A stretch of DNA of 51,944 nt, from positions 1 through 51,944 of the forward strand of contig JAUXOM010000130.1 of NCBI GenBank assembly GCA_030682175.1. Reading direction: 5' to 3'. The translations under genes and the position numbers were made by a program. Below the pieces are notes generated by a model. That model was not told the DNA's origin, ran no database searches, and saw nothing but the letters and a program-made list of their open reading frames with translations. This stretch comes from Rhodocyclaceae bacterium. Its GTDB lineage: Bacteria; Pseudomonadota; Gammaproteobacteria; Burkholderiales; Rhodocyclaceae. Positions 20,983-31,550 of this stretch are shown here, piece by piece; the stretch's first letter is position 1, and each line of letters begins with the position of its first letter.

Positions 20983-21244
20983 AGTCTCACCGCCGGGCCG
21001 CCCTTCTCCCGCAAGCGGGTGAAGGGCTTTCTGATGGCACCCCCTCTCCCTCGCCCCCTCTACCGCAAGGGGCGAGGGGAGAAAGACAACCCAGCAGTCT
21101 CGCCGCCGGGCCGCCCCAAGGCGAGACGACACGCGGCGCCAGCCGCAATCCGCTCAAAAGCACGAACTGGAGTTCCCCGTAACAAACGAGCGTAGCGAGT
21201 CAACAGTCACCTCCCCCGCGAGGGGGAGGCTGGGAGGGGGTGGG
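20983..21244 (+). repeat. Long intergenic repeat, copy B
   Basis: The longest copy, with a duplicated left part (CCGCCGGGCCGCCC occurs at about 20992 and again at about 21104), the shared core 21092-21153 and the terminal CTCCCCCGCGAGGGGGAGGC hairpin. It reaches the stop codon of the SseB-like gene. With the 24-nt repeat it explains most of the 473-bp gap before rhlE; no gene is visible. Confidence 0.85.
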
Positions 21245-21249
21245 CCATA

Positions 21250-21684
21250 TCAGTTCTTTTTAGCCCGCGCCGCCAGGATTTCCAGCATCCGGGTAACGTT
21301 TTCCGGCTCGATATCCATACCGAGTTCAAGGCCAGGATTCACGGCGATGGCAAAACCGGGCTCCATGCGCTCGACAATCCAGGCGAAGTCGGCCAGCAGA
21401 CCACCGCTGTAGCCGGGCACATCGACGAGAAATTCCTTGGCACGGTCCGGGCTGGTGAACAGCACCAGAATGGTCTGTCCAGCCTCATCCTGAATCACCA
21501 GCGGAGTCGCCTTGGTGGTGAGCTGGAATCCCTGGATGCCGCTTTCCTTGTCATCCTTGATGGGGATGAATATCTGTTGCGTCATCAATTCCTGCATGAA
21601 GGCATCGCTGTCCAGTTCCCCGCTAATCGCGGCCAGCAGTTTCTTCTCAAGTTCGTTTTTTGCTTCAAGGGCTTGCTCGCTCAT
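21250..21684 (-). CDS. SseB-like protein
   Basis: A 144-residue soluble protein with an SseB N-terminal-type domain (LLAAISGELDSDAFMQELMT, IPIKDDKESGIQGFQLTTKA, LVLFTSPDRAKEFL, LELGMDIEPENVTRML). SseB was named from enhanced serine sensitivity in E. coli; the molecular role is unclear. ATG 21684 follows AGGACA. The frame extends 20 residues upstream without support. It is a single gene whose 3' end abuts copy B of the long repeat. Confidence 0.7.
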   Translation of the reverse strand: MSEQALEAKNELEKKLLAAISGELDSDAFMQELMTQQIFIPIKDDKESGIQGFQLTTKATPLVIQDEAGQTILVLFTSPDRAKEFLVDVPGYSGGLLADFAWIVERMEPGFAIAVNPGLELGMDIEPENVTRMLEILAARAKKN

Positions 21685-21786
21685 GGATTTGTCCTGAATG
21701 GTGTTTCGAATTAAGTAGATGGGTACGACCTGTGCTAGATTCAATGCAGATCATCCTGAAATACTCTTCCGCCGACAATCACCGCC

Positions 21787-22887
21787 GTGGCCAACCAAAC
21801 CCCACCCAAAAGCATCCGAAATAAAGCGTCGCGCCCCAAGCGTTCCGGCAAGACCGGCCTGCCGGCCGGTTCGCTGGTGCATCTGGGTGAGCGCAAGGTC
21901 CCCCATGCGGCGATCAGCCTGATCGAGTATGGTCCGGACGGGCTGACAGAAACCCGCTTCGACAGCCTGGCCGCCTGCCAGGCCTGCCTGACGACCGGAC
22001 CCAAGCTCTGGCTCAACGTGCATGGTCTGCATGAACCGGAGGTGATGCGCGAAGTCGGACGGCGCTTCAATCTGCACCCGCTGGTGCTCGAAGACATTCT
22101 CAACACCGACCAGCGCCCCAAGATCGAGGATTACGGCGATTACCTGTTCCTCGTCGCACGCTTCTTCAATTACGATGCGGCAACCCTGAGCGCGAGCTCG
22201 GAGCAGGTCAGTTTCGTGATCGGCAAAGACTTTGTGCTCACCTTCCAGGAGCGGCCGACCGGCAGCTTCGATCCGGTGCGCGAGTGGTTGCGCCAGGACA
22301 AGGGACGCATCCGCCAGCTGGGCGTCGACTATCTGGCGTATGCCCTGCTCGACACCCTCGTCGACCGCTACTTCGTCGTGCTGGAACAGATCGGCGAGCG
22401 CAGCGAAGAACTTGAAGAAGCGCTGATCACCAAGCCCGATGCGACGCTGCTACACACCCTGCACCAACTCAAGCGCGAAACACTGACACTGCGGCGCGCC
22501 ATCTGGCCGCTGCGCGAGGTCATCAACACCCTGCTGCGCAACGATAGCCGCTTTTTCACGGCGGAAACCCAGCTTTACCTGCGCGACATCTACGACCACA
22601 CGGTGCACCTGATCGAATCGCTCGAAGCCATCCGCGATCTCATCGCCGGCATGCTCGATCTCTATCTGTCCGCCATCAGCAACCGTGTCAATCAGGAAGT
22701 GCGCGCACTCACCGTGGTGGCCGTCATCTTCATGCCCGCCACGCTGGTCTCGGGGATCTTCGGCATGAACTTCCACGTCATGCCGCTGCTCGACGACCCA
22801 TTCGGCTTTCTCGTTGCCATCGGCCTGATGGTCGGCGTGGCGGCGACGCTCTCCGCGATCTTCTGGCGGCGCCGCTGGCTCGGCTGA
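21787..22887 (+). CDS. corA: CorA-family magnesium/cobalt transporter
   Basis: A 366-residue CorA: long cytoplasmic alpha/beta and helical N-terminal part (WLNVHGLHEPEVMREV, LEDILNTDQRPKIEDYGDYL), then two C-terminal membrane helices joined by the signature loop with GMN (IFGMNFHVMPLL). It forms a pentameric Mg2+ channel in the inner membrane. The start is GTG 21787, reading MANQTPPKS; the first 25 residues are basic and poorly conserved, so a later start cannot be excluded. Its promoter would overlap that of the divergent SseB-like gene. Confidence 0.93.
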   Translation: MANQTPPKSIRNKASRPKRSGKTGLPAGSLVHLGERKVPHAAISLIEYGPDGLTETRFDSLAACQACLTTGPKLWLNVHGLHEPEVMREVGRRFNLHPLVLEDILNTDQRPKIEDYGDYLFLVARFFNYDAATLSASSEQVSFVIGKDFVLTFQERPTGSFDPVREWLRQDKGRIRQLGVDYLAYALLDTLVDRYFVVLEQIGERSEELEEALITKPDATLLHTLHQLKRETLTLRRAIWPLREVINTLLRNDSRFFTAETQLYLRDIYDHTVHLIESLEAIRDLIAGMLDLYLSAISNRVNQEVRALTVVAVIFMPATLVSGIFGMNFHVMPLLDDPFGFLVAIGLMVGVAATLSAIFWRRRWLG

Positions 22888-22910
22888 GGCTGTCGCGCGG
22901 CAAGGCTCTA

Positions 22911-22916
22911 TATAAT
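22911..22916 (+). promoter_or_regulatory. -10 box upstream of ycaO
   Basis: A perfect TATAAT in the 73-bp corA-ycaO gap, 45 bp before the start codon. No good -35 hexamer is seen. Confidence 0.4.
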
Positions 22917-22960
22917 CCGCGCCCCGCCTTCTTTCTTCCACCGCAACGCGGCAGATAAAC

Positions 22961-24706
22961 ATGCATCAGGAAACTTTCATCACGGGCAAGGATGCCTCGC
23001 TCGAAACATCGATCGCCACCATGCAGCACCGCCTGGCGCAGCTCGGCTTTCACATCGAGGAACGCTCCTGGCTCAATCCTGTCGATGGCATCTGGTCGGT
23101 GCATGTGCGCGACCACGACTGTCCGCTGCTGTTCACCAACGGCAAGGGGGCCACGAAACTGGCGGCGCTGGCCAGCGCGCTCGGCGAGTTCTTCGAGCGC
23201 CTCGCCTGCCACTATTTCTGGACGCATTACTACCTGGGCGAGGAAGTCGCCCAGCGCGACTTCGTGCATTACCCCAACGAGCAGTGGTTTGCGCTGCCGG
23301 CGGATGGCACGTGGCCCGCCGGGCTGCTGTCGCCGGAGTTGCAAGAGTTCTACAACCCGGTACGCAGCATCGACGCCGCAACACTGGTCGACCTGAATTC
23401 CGGCAATGCCGACCGCGGCATCTGCGCCCTGCCCTATGTGCGCCAGCGCGACGGCGCAACCCTCTGGTTTCCCGTCAATATCATCGGCAACCTGTACGTC
23501 AGCAACGGCATGTCAGCCGGCAACACGCCCGCCGAGGCGCGCACCCAGGCGCTGTCGGAAATATTCGAGCGCCACATCAAGTTCCGCGTCATTGCCGAAG
23601 GCCTCTGCCTGCCGGACGTGCCGGAGCAGGTCATCGCCCGTTATCCCCGCATTGCCGCCGGCATCGCGGCGCTTGAGGCTGCCGGCTTTGGCATCCTGGT
23701 CAAGGATGCCTCGCTGGGCGGCGCCTACCCGGTGCTCAACGTCACCCTGCTCAATCCCTACGACCAGGGCTGCTACGCCAGTTTCGGCGCCCATCCGCGC
23801 TTCGATGTTGCGCTGGAACGCGCGCTGACCGAACTGCTACAGGGTCGCGCGCTCGAGGCCCTGGGCGGTTTTCCCGAGCCGGGCTTCGATCTGGAAGAGG
23901 TGGCCAGTGCGCCGAACCTCGAAATCCACTTCGTCGACTCGAGCGGCATCATCCACTGGAACTTCCTCGGCAACACCCCCGACTTCGCGTTCAGCGACTG
24001 GAATTTCAGCACCGCCGATGCCGCCACCGGACACGATTGCCAGTGGCTGGTCGAGCGCATCCATGCCATGGGGCACGACATCCACATCGCCGATTTCACG
24101 CAGCTCGGCATCTATGCCTGCCGCATTATCGTGCCGGGCATGTCCGAGGTCTATCCGGTCGATGATCTCGAATGGGAAAACAGCAGCGTCGGCAATCGCC
24201 TGCGCGCGGCGATCCTGAACCTTCCGGAACTGGACGACGACGCCTGTGCCGACCTGCTGGATACCCTCAACGACAGCGGCATCGACGAGCAGCGGCTGGT
24301 CAGCGCCCTCATCGGCCTGGCGGCCGATGCCGGCACGCTCTGGGAAGACCTGCGCGTCGGCGAACTGAAAACCCTGCTGGCGCTGGCCTGCGGCGACGAG
24401 CCCGGCATCCGCGAAGGGCTCGACTGGATTCTGCATTACGCGCAGATCAATGCGGAGCGCCGCCGCGTTTATCGCTGCGTCGACACCCTGGTCCGGCTCG
24501 ACGACGTAGAGCGCGCCGCCGCCTGCGACCTGACGCTGCGCCAACTGTATGGTGCCGCCGTGGTCGAGCAGGCGGAAGCCCTGCTCGATGGCGAGCAGCG
24601 GTTTTTCGCCATTGCCGCGCCCGGCCAGGCGTTCAGCGGCTGCGCCATGCATCAGCGCCTGCTGGAAGCCTATGGAAAGGTATATCGGGTGCATGACCGC
24701 ACTTGA
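22961..24706 (+). CDS. ycaO: YcaO-domain protein (RimO-associated type)
   Basis: A 581-residue protein close in length and layout to E. coli YcaO. The ATP-grasp-like YcaO core shows its Mg/ATP-binding helices ([34 protein letters not shown]) and [10 protein letters not shown], followed by a helical C-terminal domain. YcaO enzymes activate backbone amides with ATP; the E. coli protein is linked to RimO-dependent beta-methylthiolation of ribosomal protein S12. No peptide precursor or tailoring enzyme lies nearby, which argues against a natural-product role. Its last 14 bp overlap the start of recQ. Confidence 0.9.
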   Translation: MHQETFITGKDASLETSIATMQHRLAQLGFHIEERSWLNPVDGIWSVHVRDHDCPLLFTNGKGATKLAALASALGEFFERLACHYFWTHYYLGEEVAQRDFVHYPNEQWFALPADGTWPAGLLSPELQEFYNPVRSIDAATLVDLNSGNADRGICALPYVRQRDGATLWFPVNIIGNLYVSNGMSAGNTPAEARTQALSEIFERHIKFRVIAEGLCLPDVPEQVIARYPRIAAGIAALEAAGFGILVKDASLGGAYPVLNVTLLNPYDQGCYASFGAHPRFDVALERALTELLQGRALEALGGFPEPGFDLEEVASAPNLEIHFVDSSGIIHWNFLGNTPDFAFSDWNFSTADAATGHDCQWLVERIHAMGHDIHIADFTQLGIYACRIIVPGMSEVYPVDDLEWENSSVGNRLRAAILNLPELDDDACADLLDTLNDSGIDEQRLVSALIGLAADAGTLWEDLRVGELKTLLALACGDEPGIREGLDWILHYAQINAERRRVYRCVDTLVRLDDVERAAACDLTLRQLYGAAVVEQAEALLDGEQRFFAIAAPGQAFSGCAMHQRLLEAYGKVYRVHDRT

Positions 24707-26516
24707 CACGCTGCGCCAGGTCTTTGGCTACCCGGCCTTTCGCGGGCCTCAAGCCGAGATCATCGATCACCTGAGCAGCGGTGGCGATGCGCTGGTGCTG
24801 ATGCCCACCGGCGGCGGCAAGTCGCTGTGCTATCAGATCCCCCCCTTGCTGCGGCCGGGCGTCGGCGTGGTGGTCTCGCCGCTCATCGCGCTGATGCAGG
24901 ATCAGGTCGATGCCCTGCGCCAGGCGGGCGTGCGCGCCGCATTCCTGAATTCTTCCCTCGATTACGCGACGGCCAGCGAAACCGAAAGGCAACTGCTGGC
25001 CGGCACGCTCGACCTGATCTACGTCGCGCCGGAACGTTTGCTGACCGAGCGTTTCCTCGCCCTGCTCGACCGCCTGAACGCCGCCGGCAACCTGATCCTG
25101 TTCGCCATCGACGAGGCCCATTGCGTTTCGCAGTGGGGCCACGATTTCCGCCCCGAATACATCCAGCTATCGATCCTCCACGAGCGCTACCCCAGCGTGC
25201 CGCGCATTGCGCTGACCGCCACCGCCGACGCCCTGACGCGCCGCGAAATCCTGCTGCGCCTCGGTCTGGACAACGCCCGCATCTTCATCTCCAGCTTTGA
25301 CCGGCCGAACATCCGCTACAGCGTCGTCGAACGCGACAACCCCCGCCGCCAGCTGCTCGATTTCCTCGCCACGCACGCCAACGAAGCCGGCATCGTTTAC
25401 TGCCTGTCGCGCAAGAAGGTCGATGAAACCGCGGCCTGGCTGGCCACGCAGGGCATCGCCGCCCTTGCGTACCACGCCGGTCTCGACACGGCCACGCGCA
25501 CCCGACATCAGCAGCGCTTCCTGCGCGAGGACGCCATCGTCATGGTTGCCACGATTGCCTTCGGCATGGGCATCGACAAGCCCGACGTGCGCTTTGTCGT
25601 CCATCTCGATTTGCCGAAGAGCCTCGAAGCCTACTATCAGGAAACCGGCCGCGCCGGGCGCGACGGCGAGCCGGCCGAAGCCTGGATGACCTACGGCCTC
25701 AACGACGTGATGATTCATCGCATGCGCATCGACGAATCTACCGCCGGCGAGGAACAGAAACGCATCGAACGCGGCAAACTCGACGCCCTGCTGGCCTGGT
25801 GCGAAACCGCCGAGTGCCGGCGCACGCGCCTGCTGGCCTACTTTGCCGAGACGCGGGAAGGCCGCTGTGGTAACTGCGACACCTGCCTCGAACCGCCGGA
25901 ACTGTGGGACGGCACCATGGCCGCGCAAAAGGCCATGTCCGCCATCCTGCGCACTGGCCAGCGTTTCGGCGCGGGCCACCTGATCGACCTGTTGCGCGGC
26001 AAGAACACCCCGCGCATGCAACAGTTTGGCCACGCCGACCTGCCTACTTTCGGCGTCGGCGCCGATACCGACGAGGCCGGCTGGCGCTCGGTATTTCGCC
26101 AGATGCTGGCCGGTGGGCTGCTGCATGCCGATGCGGAAGCTTACGGCGCCCTCAAGCTGACTGCCGCGGCGCGCCCCGTGCTGAAGGGCGAGGCCGTGCT
26201 GCAACTGCGCCGCCAGAGCGCCAGGCACGCTGGAAAGTCGGCGCTGGCGGGACGGCGTACCGAGCGGCGCAAAACCTCAACCGCAGCACCTGCCGACAGT
26301 CACCCGGGCATTGTCGAAGCCCTGCGCGGCTGGCGCGCCGAACAGGCCAAAGCGCAAGGCGTGCCCGCCTACGTCATCCTCCACGACAAGACCCTGCACG
26401 AACTCGCCGCCCGTCAGCCGACGAATCAGGACGACCTGCTCGACGTGCCCGGCATCGGCCAGGCCAAGGCCGAGCGCTACGGCGCAGCCTTGCTGGCGCT
26501 GATCGCTGCCGCCTGA
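24693..26516 (+). CDS. recQ: ATP-dependent DNA helicase RecQ with a repeat in its linker
   Basis: A 607-residue 3'-5' helicase. Motifs: Walker [20 protein letters not shown] in [48 protein letters not shown]. The zinc-binding RQC part follows ([24 protein letters not shown]), then a C-terminal HRDC domain ([27 protein letters not shown]). ATG 24693 lies inside ycaO. Between RQC and HRDC the linker reads KSALAGRR (26234-26257), an exact copy of the 24-nt repeat in its second frame; the linker tolerates the extra eight residues. Its 3' end overlaps convergent nhaR by 40 bp. Confidence 0.96.
   Translation: MTALDTLRQVFGYPAFRGPQAEIIDHLSSGGDALVLMPTGGGKSLCYQIPPLLRPGVGVVVSPLIALMQDQVDALRQAGVRAAFLNSSLDYATASETERQLLAGTLDLIYVAPERLLTERFLALLDRLNAAGNLILFAIDEAHCVSQWGHDFRPEYIQLSILHERYPSVPRIALTATADALTRREILLRLGLDNARIFISSFDRPNIRYSVVERDNPRRQLLDFLATHANEAGIVYCLSRKKVDETAAWLATQGIAALAYHAGLDTATRTRHQQRFLREDAIVMVATIAFGMGIDKPDVRFVVHLDLPKSLEAYYQETGRAGRDGEPAEAWMTYGLNDVMIHRMRIDESTAGEEQKRIERGKLDALLAWCETAECRRTRLLAYFAETREGRCGNCDTCLEPPELWDGTMAAQKAMSAILRTGQRFGAGHLIDLLRGKNTPRMQQFGHADLPTFGVGADTDEAGWRSVFRQMLAGGLLHADAEAYGALKLTAAARPVLKGEAVLQLRRQSARHAGKSALAGRRTERRKTSTAAPADSHPGIVEALRGWRAEQAKAQGVPAYVILHDKTLHELAARQPTNQDDLLDVPGIGQAKAERYGAALLALIAAA
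26234..26257 (+). repeat. 24-nt repeat copy inside recQ, exact
   Basis: Exact consensus match read in frame as KSALAGRR, in the RQC-HRDC linker, the most permissive part of RecQ. Confidence 0.95.
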
Positions 26517-27427
26517 CCCTGTAGCACCCCGCCAAACACATCCCGCCGCGCCGCCTTGCTGATCGCCACGATGGCCGGATGCGTCAGGCGGCGTTCGGTG
26601 GTGATGGCGTAGAGCTGCTCGACCACCGCATCGATGCGGCCGAGCGCCGTGACCTGGTATTGCTCGCAAACAATATCCGCGATGGCGGTGGGTGCCACGA
26701 ACAGCCCCGCACCCGCCTGGCCGAAGGAGTTCATCAGCGCGCTGTCGTCGAACTCGCCGACGATGCGGGGCCGCAAGGCATTGGCCTCCAGCCACTGGAT
26801 CAGCTTCGGTCGAATGATGGCATCTTCGCCGGGCAGCAGGAATGGGGCGTTGCCCAGCATGGCCGGGAAAGCCCCGGAAAGACCTTGTGTCAGGCTGACG
26901 GCACCGAACACGGTGAGCCCGCTCTCGCCCAGCAGGTGGCTGAAACCTCGCACATTCAGATGGGTCGGCATGGGCCGGTCGGCGATGATCATGTCGAGCC
27001 GATGTACCGCCAGTTCCGCCAGCAGCGAGGCCAGGCGTCCCTCGCGGCATATCAGCCGCACCGTTTCCTCCAGCTTGAGGGCCGGTTCGACGAGCCGGTA
27101 GGCCACCGACTTCGAGACGGAATCGGCAATACCAACACGGAACGGCAAGGTCTTGACCAGGGTCTGATCGTGCAGCACCTCCAGGAGTTCGTCACCGATG
27201 GTGAAAATTTCCTCCGCGTAGCTCAGGATGCGCCGTCCGGCATCGGTCAGTTCGAGGTTGCGGCCGGCGCGGCGGAACAGATCGACGCCCAGCGTAGACT
27301 CGAATTCGCTCAGTTGTCCGCTGATGGACTGCGGCGCAAGGTGGATCTGCTCGGCGGCGCGGGCAATGCTGCCGGTCTTGGCAACCATCCAGAAATAGCG
27401 CAAGTGCTTGTAATTTAGTGTGGCCAC
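26477..27427 (-). CDS. nhaR: NhaR-like LysR-family activator
   Basis: A 316-residue LysR-type regulator with the winged-helix start [20 protein letters not shown] and [20 protein letters not shown], nearly diagnostic of NhaR, followed by a co-inducer domain. NhaR activates Na+/H+ antiporter genes in E. coli. GTG 27427 with AGGACA is preferred; a TTG at 27460 is possible. The divergent gene starts 92 bp away, and a Ca/Na exchanger gene follows that one, so local ion-transport control is plausible. No nhaA is present. Confidence 0.85.
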   Translation of the reverse strand: MATLNYKHLRYFWMVAKTGSIARAAEQIHLAPQSISGQLSEFESTLGVDLFRRAGRNLELTDAGRRILSYAEEIFTIGDELLEVLHDQTLVKTLPFRVGIADSVSKSVAYRLVEPALKLEETVRLICREGRLASLLAELAVHRLDMIIADRPMPTHLNVRGFSHLLGESGLTVFGAVSLTQGLSGAFPAMLGNAPFLLPGEDAIIRPKLIQWLEANALRPRIVGEFDDSALMNSFGQAGAGLFVAPTAIADIVCEQYQVTALGRIDAVVEQLYAITTERRLTHPAIVAISKAARRDVFGGVLQGQAAAISASKAAP

Positions 27428-27518
27428 GGTGTCCTGCCAATAATAAGTGCCGGCCTTCAATGTATCATTTCGGCCCGCATCAGATTTCGGCCGCCAACGC
27501 CTTCACCCAAGCCCCGCC

Positions 27519-28205
27519 ATGATCGACAACACCAAGCCCAACCCGCTGATCGAACTGCTGATCAACCTGGTCATCCCTTCGCTGATTTTGATGAACCTGA
27601 GCGACCCGGAGGATCTGGGGCCGGCCAAAGCGCTGCTGCTGGCGCTGGCCTTTCCCCTGTTCTGGGGTACGCGTGACCTGATCCGCCGCGGCAAGATCAA
27701 CGTGTTCGCCACGCTGGGCATGCTCAACGTCATCCTGACCGGCGGCATCGGCCTGCTGCAACTCGATACGCAATGGCTGGCCGTCAAGGAAGCGGCCATT
27801 CCCGGCCTGATCGGCGTTGCGATAGCCATCTCCGCCTACACGAACTATCCGCTGGTGCGGGTGCTGCTGTACACACCGGCGCTGATGAAAGTCGAACAGA
27901 TCCAGGCGAGCCTGGAGGAACGCGGCAATACCGCCGCCTTCGAATCCCGTTTGAGAATCGCCACCTGGATGCTGGCCTGCTCCTTTTTCTTTTCCTCGGT
28001 GATGAACTACATCCTTGCCGTCTGGATCGTCACCAGTCCGTCGGGCACGCCGGCCTTCAACGAGGAACTCGGGCGCATGACGCTGCTCAGCTACCCGATG
28101 ATCGCCCTGCCGGCGACGGTGCTGATGATGGCGGTGCTCTACTACCTGGCGCGCTCGATTCGCAAACTCGCCGGCTTGTCGCTTACCGATGTGCTCAATA
28201 CCTGA
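27519..28205 (+). CDS. VC0807-type integral membrane protein
   Basis: A 228-residue protein with about six hydrophobic segments and the start NPLIELLINLVIPSLILMNL. The pattern (LGPAKALLLALAFPLFWGTR, DLIRRGKINVFATLGMLNVI, LRIATWMLACSFFFSSVMNY) recalls the VC0807 family of uncharacterised membrane proteins. ATG 27519 is preferred over an upstream in-frame ATG at 27447. It lies 26 bp before the exchanger gene, so the two are likely co-transcribed. Confidence 0.6.
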   Translation: MIDNTKPNPLIELLINLVIPSLILMNLSDPEDLGPAKALLLALAFPLFWGTRDLIRRGKINVFATLGMLNVILTGGIGLLQLDTQWLAVKEAAIPGLIGVAIAISAYTNYPLVRVLLYTPALMKVEQIQASLEERGNTAAFESRLRIATWMLACSFFFSSVMNYILAVWIVTSPSGTPAFNEELGRMTLLSYPMIALPATVLMMAVLYYLARSIRKLAGLSLTDVLNT

Positions 28206-28231
28206 TTCCCCGACTTGAAAGCGAAAGATTT

Positions 28232-29314
28232 ATGGACCTGACTGTTATCGCCCTGTTCGTCATCGGCCTGGTGCTGCTCGTCGCCGGCGCCGAGTTTCTG
28301 GTGCGCGGCGCCGCGCGTTTGGCGGCCCGCCTCGGCATCACGCCGCTGGTGATCGGACTCACGGTGGTGGCCTTCGGCACCAGCGCACCGGAGCTTGCCG
28401 TGAGCGTGCAGGCCGGCCTCGCCGGACAGTCCGACATTGCCGTCGGTAACGTGGTCGGCAGCAACATCGTCAACGTGCTGCTGATTCTCGGCATCTCGGC
28501 GCTGATCGTGCCGCTGGTGGTCTCGCAACAGCTCGTGCGCATCGATGTGCCGCTGCTGATCGGCGCTTCGGTGCTGTTCCTGATCACGGCGCTGGACGGC
28601 CACATCGGTCTGTTCGACGGTATCCTGCTATTTGCCGGCATCGTCGGCTACATCCTGTTTGCGCTGCGCATGAGCCGCCGGGAAAGCGCGGCAATTGAAG
28701 ATGAATACGCGCAGGAATTTGGTGACGCTGGCGCCGGCAAGATCAGCGCCGCGCTGCCGGTGCAAATTGCGCTGATCGTTGCCGGGCTGGCCATGCTGGT
28801 GCTCGGTTCGCATTGGCTGGTGGGCGGCGCGGTAGCCTTTGCGCGACACTTTGGCGTCAGCGAGCTGATCATCGGCCTCACCATCGTCGCGGTCGGCACC
28901 TCGCTGCCGGAACTCGCCACCTCGGTTGTGGCGGCGCTGCGCGGCGAACGCGACATCGCGGTCGGCAACGTGGTCGGCAGCGGCATCTTCAATATCCTGG
29001 CGATTGCCGGCATCGCCGCAATGGTCACGCCGGGCGGGCTCGCGGTCGCGCCAGCGCTGATCCGCTTCGACATCCCGGTGATGATCGCGGCGGCCTTCGC
29101 CTGTCTGCCGGTGTTCGCCAGCGGCCATCTGATTCCGCGCTGGCAGGGTACCCTGTTCATCGCCTTCTATGCCGCCTATGTGACCTACCTGGTTCTGGAT
29201 GCGACCGGGCATGCCATGCTGCCGGCATTCAGCGCGGCCATGCTCGGCTTCGTGCTGCCACTCGCTGCCGTAACGCTGATCGTGGTGCTGGTGCGCCAGC
29301 GGGCTTCACGATAG
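28232..29314 (+). CDS. yrbG: Calcium/sodium exchanger (YrbG-type CaCA family)
   Basis: A 360-residue membrane antiporter with ten or more helices in two inverted halves. Each half carries the ion-binding alpha-repeat: GTSAPELAVSVQAGLAGQ with VGNVVGSNIVNVLLILG, and GTSLPELATSVVAALRGE with VGNVVGSGIFNILAIAG. The Glu residues in those PEL motifs bind cations. A cytoplasmic loop (about residues 140-170) links the halves. The partner ion is inferred from the family; the adjoining NhaR-like regulator fits sodium-related control. Confidence 0.93.
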   Translation: MDLTVIALFVIGLVLLVAGAEFLVRGAARLAARLGITPLVIGLTVVAFGTSAPELAVSVQAGLAGQSDIAVGNVVGSNIVNVLLILGISALIVPLVVSQQLVRIDVPLLIGASVLFLITALDGHIGLFDGILLFAGIVGYILFALRMSRRESAAIEDEYAQEFGDAGAGKISAALPVQIALIVAGLAMLVLGSHWLVGGAVAFARHFGVSELIIGLTIVAVGTSLPELATSVVAALRGERDIAVGNVVGSGIFNILAIAGIAAMVTPGGLAVAPALIRFDIPVMIAAAFACLPVFASGHLIPRWQGTLFIAFYAAYVTYLVLDATGHAMLPAFSAAMLGFVLPLAAVTLIVVLVRQRASR

Positions 29315-29389
29315 GGCCAGGGCTCGTTCGCCCGCCAAGTTCGGCGACCACTGCTATGATTGAGGTCGGCATACTGTTCTACTGAAAGG

Positions 29390-29430
29390 CAAACCTGGCC
29401 GCTGCGAGCTGTCGTCACCGGCCAGGTTTG
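29390..29430 (+). promoter_or_regulatory. Perfect 12-bp inverted repeat before nfeD
   Basis: CAAACCTGGCCG (29390-29401) and CGGCCAGGTTTG (29419-29430) with a 17-nt loop. It ends 16 bp before the nfeD start and has no T-tract after it, so it is not a normal terminator. It could be an mRNA hairpin near the ribosome site or a protein-binding operator. Confidence 0.6.
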
Positions 29431-29446
29431 GACTCGGGAGATAAGC

Positions 29447-30796
29447 ATGGCACGCTGGATTCTTTTGCTGTTGCTGGCCCTGCTCCACGCGCAGCCAGCG
29501 TGGGCGGAAGGCGCGTACGTACTCACCATGAAGGGCGCCATCAGCCCGGCCAGTGCCGATTATCTGTTGCGCGGCCTCGACAAGGCTGAGCAGGCACGCG
29601 CCACTCTGGTGGTGATCGAGATGGATACGCCGGGCGGACTGGATAGTTCGATGCGCGACATCATCAAGGCCATCCTCGCCTCCCGCGTGCCGGTCGCCAC
29701 TTACGTCTCGCCCCAGGGCGCACGCGCGGCCAGCGCCGGCACCTACATCCTCTACGCCAGCCATGTCGCCGCGATGGCCCCGGCCACCAATCTGGGCGCG
29801 GCCACGCCGGTGGAACTGATGCCCAACCCGACCCCGGACAAGCCTGCCGGCGCCAACAAGAAGGAAGATAAATCCGCACCGCCGCAAGATGCGAAGACCA
29901 GCAAGGCCGTCAGCGATGCCGCCGCCTACATCCGCGGCCTGGCCGAACTGCGCGGGCGCAATGCCGACTGGGCGGAACGGGCGGTGCGTGAAGCGGTCAG
30001 TCTGTCCGCCGAGGCGGCATTGAAAGCCAGGGTGGTGGATGTGCTGGCGGTCGATCTGGCGGACCTGCTGAAGCAGATCCATGGCCGCAAGGTGAAGCTG
30101 GCGAGTGGAGAGGTTACGCTCGACACGGCGGGGCTGACGATCACCCGGATCGAAGCGGACTGGCGCACTCGCCTGCTCGCCGTGATCGGCGACCCGAGCC
30201 TCGCCTACCTGCTGCTGTTGCTCGGCATCTACGGGCTGATCTATGAATTCATGAACCCTGGCACGCTGTTTCCCGGCGTGGTTGGCGGCATCTGCCTGCT
30301 GTTGGCCTTGTTCGCGCTGCAAGTCATGCCGATCAACTACGTCGGGCTGGGGCTCATCGTGCTTGGCATCGCGATGATGGTGGCGGAGGCATTTCTGCCC
30401 AGTTTCGGCGTCCTGGGTCTGGGCGGCATTGCCGCCTTCGTGCTCGGCTCGGTGATGCTGATCGACACCGACCTGCCCGGCTATGGTGTTTCCTGGACAA
30501 TGATCATTCCGCTGGCGGCTACTTCCGCCCTGTTCAGTTTCGCGGTCGGCGGCATGGCGCTACGCGCCCGGCAGCGTCCGGTGCTCACGGGCGGCGAGGA
30601 ATTGCTGAACATGACCGGCGAGGCGCTGGAGGACATCGAGGCCGAAGGTTGGGCGCGGGTGCACGGTGAACTGTGGCGGGTGAAAAGTAGCCAGGCCTTG
30701 GCGCGCGGCGCGCGGCTACGGGTCACGGCGCGGCACGGCCTGACCCTGGAAGTGGAACCCATCGATCCAACCAACAAGGAGAACGATCATGTTTGA
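29447..30796 (+). CDS. NfeD-type membrane-bound ClpP-class protease
   Basis: A 449-residue NfeD1b-type protein: signal peptide ([20 protein letters not shown]), a ClpP-like serine protease domain ([15 protein letters not shown]; nucleophile Ser in [15 protein letters not shown]), a charged Lys/Asp-rich insert, four or five membrane segments ([17 protein letters not shown] to [20 protein letters not shown]) and a C-terminal OB-fold domain. Archaeal homologues cleave the C-terminus of the stomatin encoded next to them. Here the stomatin-like gene overlaps it by 8 bp, supporting that partnership. GGGAG precedes ATG 29447. Confidence 0.92.
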   Translation: MARWILLLLLALLHAQPAWAEGAYVLTMKGAISPASADYLLRGLDKAEQARATLVVIEMDTPGGLDSSMRDIIKAILASRVPVATYVSPQGARAASAGTYILYASHVAAMAPATNLGAATPVELMPNPTPDKPAGANKKEDKSAPPQDAKTSKAVSDAAAYIRGLAELRGRNADWAERAVREAVSLSAEAALKARVVDVLAVDLADLLKQIHGRKVKLASGEVTLDTAGLTITRIEADWRTRLLAVIGDPSLAYLLLLLGIYGLIYEFMNPGTLFPGVVGGICLLLALFALQVMPINYVGLGLIVLGIAMMVAEAFLPSFGVLGLGGIAAFVLGSVMLIDTDLPGYGVSWTMIIPLAATSALFSFAVGGMALRARQRPVLTGGEELLNMTGEALEDIEAEGWARVHGELWRVKSSQALARGARLRVTARHGLTLEVEPIDPTNKENDHV

Positions 30797-31550
30797 CATC
30801 GGCTGGCTTACCCTACCGTTACTGGTTCTGGCGCTTCTGGCATACAGTTTTCGCATCCTGCGCGAATACGAACGCGGCATCGTGTTCATGCTCGGCCGCT
30901 TCTGGAAGGTGAAAGGGCCGGGGCTGGTGGTCGTGCTGCCGGGCATCCAGCAGATGGTGCGGGTGGATCTGCGCACAGTGGTGTTCGACGTACCCAGCCA
31001 GGATGTGATCTCGCGCGACAACGTCTCGGTGAAGGTGAACGCGGTGGTGTATTTCCGCGTCATCGATCCGGCCAAATCGATCCTGCAGGTGGAGGACTAC
31101 ATCAATGCCACCAGCCAGCTCGCCCAGACTACCCTGCGTTCAGTGCTGGGCAAGCATGAACTGGACGAGATGCTGGCCGAGCGCGAGACCCTCAACGTGG
31201 ACATCCAGCAGGCCCTGGACGCCCAAACCGACGCCTGGGGCATCAAGGTCTCCAACGTTGAGATCAAGCACCTGGACATCGACGAATCCATGGTGCGCGC
31301 CATCGCCAAGCAGGCGGAAGCGGAACGCGAACGACGCGCCAAGGTAATTCACGCCGAGGGCGAATTGCAGGCTTCGGAGAAGCTGCTGGCGGCGGCGGAA
31401 ATTCTCGCGCGCCAGCCGCAGGCCATGCAGTTGCGCTATCTGCAGACGCTGGCCGGCATTGCCAGCGACAAGACCAACACCATCGTCTTCCCGGTACCGG
31501 GGGACTTCATGGACATGTTGCGCAAGAAAGGACCCGGTAGCGATGCCTAA
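30789..31550 (+). CDS. Slipin / stomatin-like SPFH (band 7) protein
   Basis: A 253-residue protein with an N-terminal membrane hairpin ([16 protein letters not shown]), the SPFH domain ([40 protein letters not shown]) and a helical, coiled-coil C-terminus ([17 protein letters not shown]). Such proteins build large membrane rings organising microdomains. Its hydrophobic C-terminus ([15 protein letters not shown]) is the region cut by NfeD proteases in archaea. It overlaps nfeD by 8 bp and the next gene by 8 bp, giving one tight operon. Confidence 0.93.
   Translation: MFDIGWLTLPLLVLALLAYSFRILREYERGIVFMLGRFWKVKGPGLVVVLPGIQQMVRVDLRTVVFDVPSQDVISRDNVSVKVNAVVYFRVIDPAKSILQVEDYINATSQLAQTTLRSVLGKHELDEMLAERETLNVDIQQALDAQTDAWGIKVSNVEIKHLDIDESMVRAIAKQAEAERERRAKVIHAEGELQASEKLLAAAEILARQPQAMQLRYLQTLAGIASDKTNTIVFPVPGDFMDMLRKKGPGSDA

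Noticed and set aside
22961-24706. A thiazole/oxazole-modified peptide cluster, suggested by ycaO
   Set aside because: No precursor peptide, dehydrogenase or partner protein is nearby, and the length and C-terminal domain match the RimO-associated YcaO type.
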